Shown here one piece after another: positions 54,733 through 62,284 of a stretch of DNA of 64,000 bases; position 1 is the stretch's first letter, and every line of letters starts with the position of its first letter. Below the pieces are notes generated by a model, which searched no databases, was not told where the DNA came from, and saw nothing but the letters and a program-made list of their open reading frames with translations. The stretch comes from Akkermansiaceae bacterium (GTDB taxonomy: Bacteria; Verrucomicrobiota; Verrucomicrobiia; Verrucomicrobiales; Akkermansiaceae). The DNA lies in the NCBI GenBank assembly GCA_905182405.1, contig CAJJBQ010000001.1, positions 1 to 64,000 on the forward strand, read 5' to 3'. The position numbers and the translations under genes are program-made.

Positions 54733-55368
54733 ATGATCGAGTGTATCCGCACCTACCGCCTGCAGCACAAGTTAGATGAGCCGTTTGGATTTTCGCAGTG
54801 GCACTATGATGTGCGGAACGCCTTGTTGGTAGAAGTGGTTGATTGCTCGGAAGCGAGTGGTTGGGGCGAGCCCTACTGGCCGAGTGAGGTTACGCAGTGC
54901 GGGATTAACTCCTTTTATGCGCCGCTACTGATGGGCTGGAACCCTTTGAAAAATGAAGCGGCGGTTTATCTGGATCAGGGATTTAAGGCGTGGTCGCTGA
55001 TTGATTCTGCGCAAGCGGATGGGCCGAAGCTCGCTCATGGCGGTAACGCGGTGGATGGAAAAGGATTCTTCATGGAGCCCACGATCATGCGCGATGTCAC
55101 CTCCGGGATGGCTTTGGCAAAGGATGAAATTACTCTGGCAAACGACACGATTTACGGCCTCGCGGCTTACGTCTTCACTTCGAATCTTAAGAACGGACTT
55201 CGGGCAGCGCGTGATATTCAGGCGGGCAGCGTGTGCATCAACGAGCCGCATTACTCGGTGCAGTTGCCGCACGGCGGACTGAAGCAGAGTGGCGTGGGCA
55301 AGGACTGCTCGCGTTATAGCCTCGAAGAATATCTCACGCTGAAGCGCGTGACGATCGCAGTTGACTAA
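54733..55368 (+). pseudogene. In-frame chimera of an enolase-superfamily sugar-acid dehydratase and an aldehyde dehydrogenase
   Basis: From ATG 54733 the first ~75 codons are the N-terminal capping domain of a mandelate-racemase/muconate-lactonizing-type dehydratase (IRTYRLQHKLDEPFGFSQW, RNALLVEV, FYAPLLMGWNPL). A few codons from further inside that protein (YLDQGFKAW) follow. Then without frame change comes the C-terminus of an aldehyde dehydrogenase (AQADGPKLAHGGN, KGFFMEPTIMRDVTSGM, YVFTSNLKNGLRAARDI, GSVCINEPHY, GGLKQSGVGKD). The ALDH catalytic Cys and Glu and the segment EIFGPV are missing too. Neither enzyme can work. The frame is nonetheless open throughout, ending 11 bases before the aldolase start. 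Confidence 0.75.
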
Positions 55369-55378
55369 CTTTTTTACG

Positions 55379-56029
55379 ATGAGTGCATTTCCAGAAGAAC
55401 TTCTAAGTCACCTTGAAAAACGCGGCGTGGTCGCGGGATTTTCGGTAGAGAAAATCAAGCACGCCGTGCCTTTGGCGAAAGCGTTATTGGCGGGTGGGAT
55501 CGATGTTATTGAACTGACCTTGCGGACGCCGATTGGCTTGAACGCGGTGAAGTTGATTGCCAACGAGGTGCCTGAGATGGTGGTTGGAGTCGGGACGATT
55601 TTGACTCCTGAGACTGCGGTAGCGGTGAAGAAAGCAGGCGCTCATTTCGGAGTGGCTCCGGGGATGAATCCCAGGGTCGTGAAGGCCGCCCGGGAGGCTG
55701 GTCTTCCTTTTGCACCTGGGATTTGCACGCCGTCCGATTTGGAAGCGGCGATCGAGCTCGGTTGTCGCTTTGTGAAATTTTTCCCGGCTGAGGCTGCGGG
55801 TGGGGTGACCTACTTGAAGAGCATGGCTGCTCCCTACAATCACCTCGGGATTCGCTACTTCCCGCTGGGTGGGGTGAACTCGGAGAACATGTTGGATTAC
55901 CTCGCTGAGGACAATGTTCCGACTGTCGGCGGCACTTGGATCGTCGCGAAGAATTTGGTTCAAAATGAGGACTGGGCCGGGATCACCGCGGCCGCGCAAA
56001 AAGTCGTTAACACCTTAAAAACATCATGA
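55379..56029 (+). CDS. eda: 2-keto-3-deoxy-6-phosphogluconate (KDPG)/KHG aldolase
   Basis: Class I aldolase cleaving KDPG to pyruvate and glyceraldehyde 3-phosphate. Motifs: VVAGFSVEKIKHAVPLA, GGIDVIELTLRTP (Glu for proton transfer), VGVGTILTPE, FGVAPGMNP, and the Schiff-base lysine in CRFVKFFPAEAAGG followed by FPLGGVNSENM. Start set at ATG 55379, since the upstream in-frame TTG overlaps the preceding relic. Length 216 is normal. It overlaps the kinase start by ATGA, so both proteins come from one message. Confidence 0.92.
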   Translation: MSAFPEELLSHLEKRGVVAGFSVEKIKHAVPLAKALLAGGIDVIELTLRTPIGLNAVKLIANEVPEMVVGVGTILTPETAVAVKKAGAHFGVAPGMNPRVVKAAREAGLPFAPGICTPSDLEAAIELGCRFVKFFPAEAAGGVTYLKSMAAPYNHLGIRYFPLGGVNSENMLDYLAEDNVPTVGGTWIVAKNLVQNEDWAGITAAAQKVVNTLKTS

Positions 56030-57117
56030 GTAATATCGTCGTTTCTTTTGGAGAAATCATGGGCCGGATGGCCGCACAGGATAATTTACGTTTGCGTCAG
56101 TCGCATTTGTTCGACGTCACCTATGCGGGTGCGGAGGCCAGTGTCGCAGCATCGATCTGCAACTTTGGCGGGAAGGCTCGTTATATCACGGCGTTGCCGA
56201 AACATGCGCTCGCGGAAGCGACGATGGACGCGGTTCGCAGGGTGGGGATCGATACGAACTTCGTGCTGCGCACTGACACCGGACGACTGGGACTCTACTT
56301 CCTCGAGACGGGTGCGAATCAGCGACCGAGCAACGTTATTTACGATCGTGAGGATTCAGCGATCGCGATTACGCCAGCCGATCAATACGATTGGGATGGA
56401 ATTTTTGAGGGAGCTTCATGGCTTCACCTTTCCGGGATTACTCCGGCACTTTCGAAGAATGCCGCGGATGCCACTTTGGTCGCTGCGCAAAAGGCGAAGG
56501 CTGCGAGTGCAACCGTTTCGATTGATCTGAATTTCCGAGGGAAGCTTTGGAAGTGGCATGAATCGAAATCGGGACGCGAATTGGCTCAGGAAGTGATGCG
56601 CGGGATTTTACCTTTCGTGGATGTTGTCATCGCGAACGAGGAAGATTGCCACGACGTGCTCGGCATTCGTGCGGGTGAGACTGACGTTCATTCCGGTGAA
56701 CTCGATGTTTCGCGCTATCCCGATGTCGCCCGTCAGGTGGTGGCGCAATTTCCGAATCTCAGCAAGGTGGCGATCACCCTGCGTGAAAGCATTTCTGCAA
56801 CTCATAACAACTGGGGCGCGATGCTTTATGATGCGGGTTCAAAGTCGGCCTCGTTTTCACCGCTTGATGCGGAGGGGAACTATCGTCCGAATGAGATTCG
56901 CAATATTGTGGATCGCGTCGGCGGCGGAGATTCCTTTGCGGGCGGGCTTATTTTTTCGCTGACCACTCCGGACCTCAGTGAGCCGCAGACTGCCGTGAAC
57001 TTCGCGGTGGCGGCTTCGACGCTGAAGCACTCGATCAAGGGTGACTTTAACTTTTCAACTCGTGGCGAAGTGGAATCCCTCATGGGCGGTTCGACTTCGG
57101 GTCGGGTTGTCCGATAA
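56026..57117 (+). CDS. PfkB-family sugar kinase, probably 2-keto-3-deoxygluconate kinase
   Basis: A ribokinase-fold kinase of 363 residues: FGEIMGRMA, the glycine-rich YAGAEASVAASICNFGGKARYITALP, VSIDLNFRGKLW, VVIANEEDCHDVLG and the catalytic anion-hole motif DRVGGGDSFAGGLIFSL near the C-terminus. Coupled by an ATGA overlap to the KDPG aldolase, it should phosphorylate 2-keto-3-deoxygluconate so that the aldolase can cleave it. This would be the final steps of uronate or sugar-acid use after pectin cleavage. Confidence 0.9.
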   Translation: MSNIVVSFGEIMGRMAAQDNLRLRQSHLFDVTYAGAEASVAASICNFGGKARYITALPKHALAEATMDAVRRVGIDTNFVLRTDTGRLGLYFLETGANQRPSNVIYDREDSAIAITPADQYDWDGIFEGASWLHLSGITPALSKNAADATLVAAQKAKAASATVSIDLNFRGKLWKWHESKSGRELAQEVMRGILPFVDVVIANEEDCHDVLGIRAGETDVHSGELDVSRYPDVARQVVAQFPNLSKVAITLRESISATHNNWGAMLYDAGSKSASFSPLDAEGNYRPNEIRNIVDRVGGGDSFAGGLIFSLTTPDLSEPQTAVNFAVAASTLKHSIKGDFNFSTRGEVESLMGGSTSGRVVR

Positions 57118-57132
57118 TTTTCTTATTTTTAA

Positions 57133-57374
57133 ATGAAACGATTTTTTTACATCGTTTGGGGTGACCACGGTTGGCACCTTGGTGAGATGGGCGTCTGGGG
57201 AAAGGTGACAAATTACGAGATCGCGACGCGGTTGCCCATGATGAATTGGACGCCGAACATGCCGCAGGGCAGTAGGGAGAGAAGTGGGATCGCGATCTCT
57301 TTGAGAGCAAGTTGATGGGCTACACGATGCGGACGGCTCGTGGTTTGGAAAGATATGAGCAAGCCGGTTGTTGA
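57133..57374 (+). pseudogene. Sulfatase relic with internal deletions
   Basis: A short ATG start (KRFFYI) is joined directly to VWGDHGWHLGEMGVWGKVTN, the late catalytic segment also present in the intact sulfatase at 52.8-54.4 kb. After NWTPNMPQGS, in a shifted frame, comes EKWDRDLFESKLMGYTMRT, which the intact relative has about 120 residues further on. At least two deletions are therefore recorded in one relic. The remaining bases to 57468 hold nothing recognisable. Confidence 0.75.
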
Positions 57375-57468
57375 AAGGGAGTCTGCCACCGAAGAAGTAA
57401 AGCGGCATTTCTGGCTTTGCAGAGGATATTCCCGTCCTCCCGCATCCCGACCCATATAGCAAGAAAAG

Positions 57469-58959
57469 TCAGGCGAGCACGTCATTGATGACGTGTCCGT
57501 GGACGTTGGTGAGACGACGCTCCAGGCCGTTGTGGTAATAGGTGAGGCGCTCGTGATCGAGACCCATGAGGTGGAGGATGGTGGCGTTGAAATCGTAGAC
57601 GCTCGTGGGATCCTTTTCGGCTTTGGCTCCGAAGCGATCTGAGGCGCCATGGCTGTAGCCTTTCTTGACGCCTGCTCCGGCGAGGAAGCAGGTGAAGGCA
57701 TCTGGGTTGTGATCGCGGCCCGTGCCATTTCCCTGCAAGAAGGGCATGCGGCCAAACTCGGTGGCCCAGACGACGAGGGTGTCATCGAGCATGCCGCGCT
57801 GTTTGAGATCGGCGATGAGGGCCGCAGTGGGCTGGTCCATGATCTCGGCCTGCATCGCGTGAGTGTCCTTGATATTGGAGTGGGAATCCCAGTTGGTAAT
57901 GCCATTTCCTCCGGAGGGATCGGAGCCATTAAAGAGTTGGACGACGCGGACGCCCTTTTCGAGAAGGCGGCGGGCGAGGATGCAGTTCTTGGCATATTCT
58001 TTTTTGAGATCGCTTCCGGTATCGGTGCCGTATTGTTTGTGGATGGAGGCAGGCTCGCCCTTAAGGTCCATGATGTCAGGGACGGACATTTGCATTTTCC
58101 CCGCCATCTCGTAGGAGGCGATGCGGGCGGCGAGATCGTTATCGGCAGGGAAGCGCTCGAGGTGTTTGGAGTTGAGCTTTTGGAGAAGGTTGATGGTAGC
58201 GCGGTCATGCGCGCTACTATAGACGGCGGGGCGGGTGAGGTTCGCTGGTGGGTTCTTGGCGTTGAAGTCGGTGCCTTGGAAAGAAGCGGGGAGGAATGCG
58301 GAGCCGAAGTTGTTTTTTCCGGAACGCGCCATACCGCGAGGGTCATTGATGGCGACGAAGGCGGGGAGGTCCTTGCACTGGGAGCCGAGGGCGTAGGTCA
58401 TCCAGGCACCAGCGGAGGGGAAGCCTTCCATCGTGAATCCAGTGTTGAGAAAATTCTCTCCCTGCGGGTGGGCCGAGGTCTGGGTATGGAGCGAGTGGAG
58501 GAAGCAGAAGTCATCAGCATGCCGAGCGAGGTTCGGCACGAGATCTGAGATCATCTTCCCCGACTGACCCCGCGGCTTGAAATCCCAAAATGGCTTGGCG
58601 ATGTTTCCAGTGGGTCCCTCGAAGGTGACGGCGGGAATGCCGGGAGGTTTCTGGCCATGGAACTTGGTGAGATCTGGCTTGTAGTCCCAGGTATCGACAT
58701 GGGAGACGGCGCCGGGGCAGAAAATGATGAGGACACGCTTGGCAGGGGCCTCGTGGTGAGGCGCGCGCGAGGTGTAGGGCTTGTCCGGATCGATGACCGG
58801 CCGGATGGGAGATTTCCCCGTGAAATTCGTCGTTTCATCAGCTTCTGAGCCGAGGAGCTGGGCGAGGCCGAGGCCGCCGAGTGCGAGGGCGCTGCTATTC
58901 ATGAAGCCGCGGCGGTCGAGGAGCTTGCGGCCAAGGGGGGAGAGGTATTCTGAATTCAT
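57469..58959 (-). CDS. DUF1501 family protein
   Basis: A 496-residue member of the DUF1501 family (sulfatase/alkaline phosphatase-like fold), with an N-terminal twin-arginine-like leader (LLDRRGFMNSSALALGGLGLAQLL). Conserved segments include VLIIFCPGAVSHVDTWDYKPDL, FCFLHSLHTQTSAHPQG, GAWMTYALGS, GVRVVQLFNG, NWDSH and VVWATEFGRMPFLQGNGTGRDHNPDAFTCFLAG. It overlaps the DUF1553 gene by four bases, the standard PVC pair. Function unresolved; the tight pairing suggests they act together in the periplasm. Confidence 0.93.
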   Translation of the reverse strand: MNSEYLSPLGRKLLDRRGFMNSSALALGGLGLAQLLGSEADETTNFTGKSPIRPVIDPDKPYTSRAPHHEAPAKRVLIIFCPGAVSHVDTWDYKPDLTKFHGQKPPGIPAVTFEGPTGNIAKPFWDFKPRGQSGKMISDLVPNLARHADDFCFLHSLHTQTSAHPQGENFLNTGFTMEGFPSAGAWMTYALGSQCKDLPAFVAINDPRGMARSGKNNFGSAFLPASFQGTDFNAKNPPANLTRPAVYSSAHDRATINLLQKLNSKHLERFPADNDLAARIASYEMAGKMQMSVPDIMDLKGEPASIHKQYGTDTGSDLKKEYAKNCILARRLLEKGVRVVQLFNGSDPSGGNGITNWDSHSNIKDTHAMQAEIMDQPTAALIADLKQRGMLDDTLVVWATEFGRMPFLQGNGTGRDHNPDAFTCFLAGAGVKKGYSHGASDRFGAKAEKDPTSVYDFNATILHLMGLDHERLTYYHNGLERRLTNVHGHVINDVLA

Positions 58960-61703
58960 GGCAGGAAGGCAAATTCGTTAGAGTTGATGAGGGTGCGGCA
59001 GACGATGGGGAGGCCGTGGGCGGATACGATCTCGAGGCTCGCGGTGAGTTCCTGCTCGGAGGGAACGCGATTGAGAAGAAGGAGGAAAGCGCGGGTGACG
59101 GCACCTTTCTGATCTCCACCGGCTTCGCTCAGGGCGCGCTCGGCGATAAACTCTGACTGGGTGACAACGAAGGGGCTGTTGAGAAGATTGAGCGCTTGGA
59201 GCGGAGTGGTGGAGATGGAGCGCTTGGCGCGGACCTGGCCGCAGTCGGGGAAATCGAAGGCGGTGAAGATCTGGTCATCGACGCGGCGCATGCGCTCTTG
59301 GTAGAGCATGCGACGCCAAGTCTTTGGACCGTGGTTATCGACGACTTCCCACTGCGAGTAGGTCTGCTTCTCATTGTGGATGCGGAAGCCGCGGCCGCCG
59401 ATGGAGGGGTCTAGCTTGCCGGAGGCTTGCAGGATGCCATCACGGATGACCTCGGCCTCAATTCGGCGAGGCGGAAAGCGCCAGAGAAGGGTGGAGCTGG
59501 CATCGGTCTGAAGGGCGAGGCTTTCCGGATTGCTGGCGCGACGGAAGGCATCCGAGCTGACGATGAACCGAATCATGGACTTCATGGACCAGTCGTCTTC
59601 GACAAATTCTGAGGCGAGAAAATCAAGAAGCTCAGGGTGGGAGGGCGGTGCTCCGGCGAGTCCGAAATCGCTCGCGGTAGGGACGATGCCCATACCGAAA
59701 ATGTGGTGCCAAATGCGGTTCACCATGACGCGTGAGGTGAGCGGATTTTCGGGACGGGTGAGCCACTCGGCGAATCTTCTCCGCCGCTCTGGGTCGGGTG
59801 TGCTGGAGTCGAGGCCAAGGTCGCCATCGAGAATCTCGAAGCCGCGAGGCATGACTTCATCGCGGGGGTTCTCCGGGGAACCACGGTAGAGGACCTTGGT
59901 GACGACGGGCTTTTGAAAACGGCCGATGAAGGAGTGGCGGGGACCTTCCTCAGAGAGCTGACCGATGAGGGTGTGGAGGCGGTTGTGAGCGGCCTTGAGT
60001 TCGGGATCTTTATTGAGACGATTTTTTGCGTGCTGGCTGTGGGCGATCTGCTTCCAGGTGCCGTCTTCCTGCAGGGTGGAGATCCTGAAGTTGGGCGGGT
60101 AGTAGACGGAGGATTTTTTGCCCTGCTTATTAACGAGATACTCGGTCTCGAAGTAATATTCGCGGTTCGAGGAGGAGCGGAAGCGGTTGACGGTCTGCGA
60201 CTCGGTAAAGTGGATTTCGACCCAAGGGCGATCGGGGGAATCTTTTGGCGCCTTGGATTTCCACATCATGGTGCCAAAATAGCCGTCGTTCGCATTGTGG
60301 AGGTCGCCACGATTTTGGGTCATCGAGGGGTCGGTCTTGAGGGTGGCGCCCCCGGAGCTGAGAGCGAAGTTTTGGCGGTGGCCTTTGGGGCCAAAGATTT
60401 CGAGTTCGTCAATGAAGACGGAGGGGTTGGTGAAGTCGATGCGGACGGCCTTGGTGGTTTCGGCTTTGAATTGGTAGTCTTGGAAACCACCCCAGTGCTC
60501 GGCCCAAGAAAGGCCGGCTTGGCGGAGTGTTTGACGCTCTTTGAACATCTGTGGGTAGAGTTCTTTGGCACGCTTCTTCCGGGGGTGCTCGTCTGAGAGT
60601 TCGGGGTGGCGGCCGCCGAACTCGACGCCTTGGAAGACGGCGGTGAGGGCGTAGTAGTCCTGGATGGAGATGGGATCGAACTTGTGATTATGGCAGCGGG
60701 CGCAAGAGACGGTCATGCCGAGCATGGAGGCACCGACGGTCTGGACAACTTCATCGAGTCGGTCGGCCCGGGCTTGACGAATGGCAGTGGCTTCGGCCCC
60801 GACGGTGGCAGCGGGAACGTGGGGGCCTGCGACAAGGAATCCGGTTGCCTCACCTGCGCCCATGGTATCGCCTGCGATTTGCTCGCTAATGAACTGGTTG
60901 TAGGGGACGTCGTTGTTAAAGGCGCGCACGACGTAGTCACGGTAGACCCAGGCATTCTTGCGATAAAGGTTCGCTTCGGAGCCATTTGTCTCGGCCCAGC
61001 GGATGGCATCGAGCCAGTGCTGCGCCCAACGCTCGCCGAAGTGAGGGGAGGCGAGGAGTTCATCGATGAGCTTCTCGTATGCTTGCGGGTCATTTTTAGA
61101 ATCACTGACGAAGCGCTCGCTGCGCGCGGGCGTGGGCGGGAGGCCGGTGAGAGTGATGGAGGCACGGCGCACGAGGGAGAGCGGGTCGGCCTCGGGGTTC
61201 GCTTTGAGCTCCGTTTTTTCGAGCGCCCGGTTGAGGAAGGCATCGATGGGGTGGCTTTTCCCGTCTGGGATTTCCGGACGCTTGACGGGCTGGAGGGACC
61301 AGTGGTCTGAGGTGGGCTTTGCCCCGACGTCATCCATCTGGCCGGGCCATTCGGCACCTTCCGCAATCCACTTTTCAAGGGTAGCGACTTGCTCGCGGGT
61401 AAGGGGATCGCCCTTTGGTGGCATGGCCATCTCGGGGTCGAGCTGCTTGACGACCTCGATGAGGAAACTCTTCTCCGGCTTGTCAGGCACGATAGTGGGG
61501 AGGCCGGAGTCGCCGCCCTTCAGCATGGTGGGGCGCTGATCGAGACGAAGCTTCGCTTTTTGCTTACCGGGACCGTGGCACTTGATGCAGCGGTCTTCAA
61601 GGATTGGGAGGACGTCTTTTGTGAAGTCGGTAGTGGCTGAATGGACACTTCCAAGGGAGAAGGCCAAGGTACTCACGAAGATCGAAAGGTGAGAAGATGT
61701 CAT
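58956..61703 (-). CDS. PSCyt1/DUF1549/DUF1553 (PSD1) cytochrome c protein
   Basis: A 915-residue exported protein typical of Planctomycetes/Verrucomicrobia. Signal peptide (IFVSTLAFSLGSVHSA); haem-binding PSCyt1 domain with CIKCH at residues 39-43; DUF1549 at about 150-360 (SPHFGERWAQHWLDAIRWAETNG and a second CxxCH, CARCHNHK); a discoidin-like insert around 400-560; then DUF1553 (EWLTRPENPLTSRVMVNRIWHHIFG, TTPLQALNLLNSPFV). A four-base overlap couples it to DUF1501. A broken ECF sigma factor lies just upstream on the same strand. Confidence 0.94.
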   Translation of the reverse strand: MTSSHLSIFVSTLAFSLGSVHSATTDFTKDVLPILEDRCIKCHGPGKQKAKLRLDQRPTMLKGGDSGLPTIVPDKPEKSFLIEVVKQLDPEMAMPPKGDPLTREQVATLEKWIAEGAEWPGQMDDVGAKPTSDHWSLQPVKRPEIPDGKSHPIDAFLNRALEKTELKANPEADPLSLVRRASITLTGLPPTPARSERFVSDSKNDPQAYEKLIDELLASPHFGERWAQHWLDAIRWAETNGSEANLYRKNAWVYRDYVVRAFNNDVPYNQFISEQIAGDTMGAGEATGFLVAGPHVPAATVGAEATAIRQARADRLDEVVQTVGASMLGMTVSCARCHNHKFDPISIQDYYALTAVFQGVEFGGRHPELSDEHPRKKRAKELYPQMFKERQTLRQAGLSWAEHWGGFQDYQFKAETTKAVRIDFTNPSVFIDELEIFGPKGHRQNFALSSGGATLKTDPSMTQNRGDLHNANDGYFGTMMWKSKAPKDSPDRPWVEIHFTESQTVNRFRSSSNREYYFETEYLVNKQGKKSSVYYPPNFRISTLQEDGTWKQIAHSQHAKNRLNKDPELKAAHNRLHTLIGQLSEEGPRHSFIGRFQKPVVTKVLYRGSPENPRDEVMPRGFEILDGDLGLDSSTPDPERRRRFAEWLTRPENPLTSRVMVNRIWHHIFGMGIVPTASDFGLAGAPPSHPELLDFLASEFVEDDWSMKSMIRFIVSSDAFRRASNPESLALQTDASSTLLWRFPPRRIEAEVIRDGILQASGKLDPSIGGRGFRIHNEKQTYSQWEVVDNHGPKTWRRMLYQERMRRVDDQIFTAFDFPDCGQVRAKRSISTTPLQALNLLNSPFVVTQSEFIAERALSEAGGDQKGAVTRAFLLLLNRVPSEQELTASLEIVSAHGLPIVCRTLINSNEFAFLP

Positions 61704-61720
61704 AGAAGTGGGTGGTTCGT

Positions 61721-62071
61721 CTAGCGGCGCTTGGAGCGAGTTTTTTCTGGGTAAATAGGGTGGCGTAGATCCTCCTCAGAAACATCTTCCCGAAAGACGA
61801 GGCGGTCACAAGCCATTTTACGCCAATACGCCAGGTCCTCGAAACGGGCAATAACGCAGGCCCATTTCATAAAGGTCGTGTCTGGATCATATTGATCAAA
61901 CTTTTGCCAAATCACAATCGCCGTTTACTGGAGCACCTCATCGGCGCCGGTCCAAGTCGGAAGCAGCGTCCGGATGAAGCGCCGCAGGTCGGGCTCATGC
62001 TTGGCAAAGCGCGCCACGAAGGTCTCGTAGCGGACATCATCCGGGCGGGGTTCCAGGGGCATATTACTCAT
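61721..62071 (-). pseudogene. ECF sigma factor broken by an in-frame stop and truncated
   Basis: From ATG 62071 the frame reads RYETFVARFAKHEPDLRRFI, RTLLPTWTGADEVLQ, then a TAA at 61925-61927, then TAIVIWQKFDQYDPDTTFMK, WACVIARFEDLAYWRK and DRLVFREDVSEED. This is regions 2.1-2.4 of the ECF sigma factors common in Planctomycetes/Verrucomicrobia (consensus DV.QET.lvlW.K...f.p...F.aWa..IAR.....y.R). One G-to-T change from GAA would restore LQETAIVIW. Sigma region 4 is missing: the frame ends soon after with PEKTRSKRR. Such factors usually control an adjacent gene set, here the DUF1553/DUF1501 operon or the divergent LamG gene. Confidence 0.75.
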
Positions 62072-62284
62072 CGGTTGATCTCTGATTCAATACTGCCCCA
62101 CCTCAAAAAATCTAACTCCCTTAAAAAGAGCGCGTTCACTTCTCCACCTAAAAGACAGTCTTAGTTCAAGGGGTATATTGTTTTTCCTGTCAGAACCACA
62201 ATGAGCTAATTCTCCGAGTGACATCTAGTTATCAGCCAATTACCGTCAAACCCCACGATTTTCATCACTAAACCATATTCGTAA
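62072..62284. other. Divergent promoter region before the LamG gene
   Basis: AT-rich gap of about 210 bases between the broken sigma factor and the LamG gene. No further gene is visible; promoters for both directions are expected here. Confidence 0.3.

Noticed and set aside
57649..58548. 299-codon plus-strand frame opposite DUF1501
   Set aside because: Shadow of the DUF1501 gene; no protein family resemblance.
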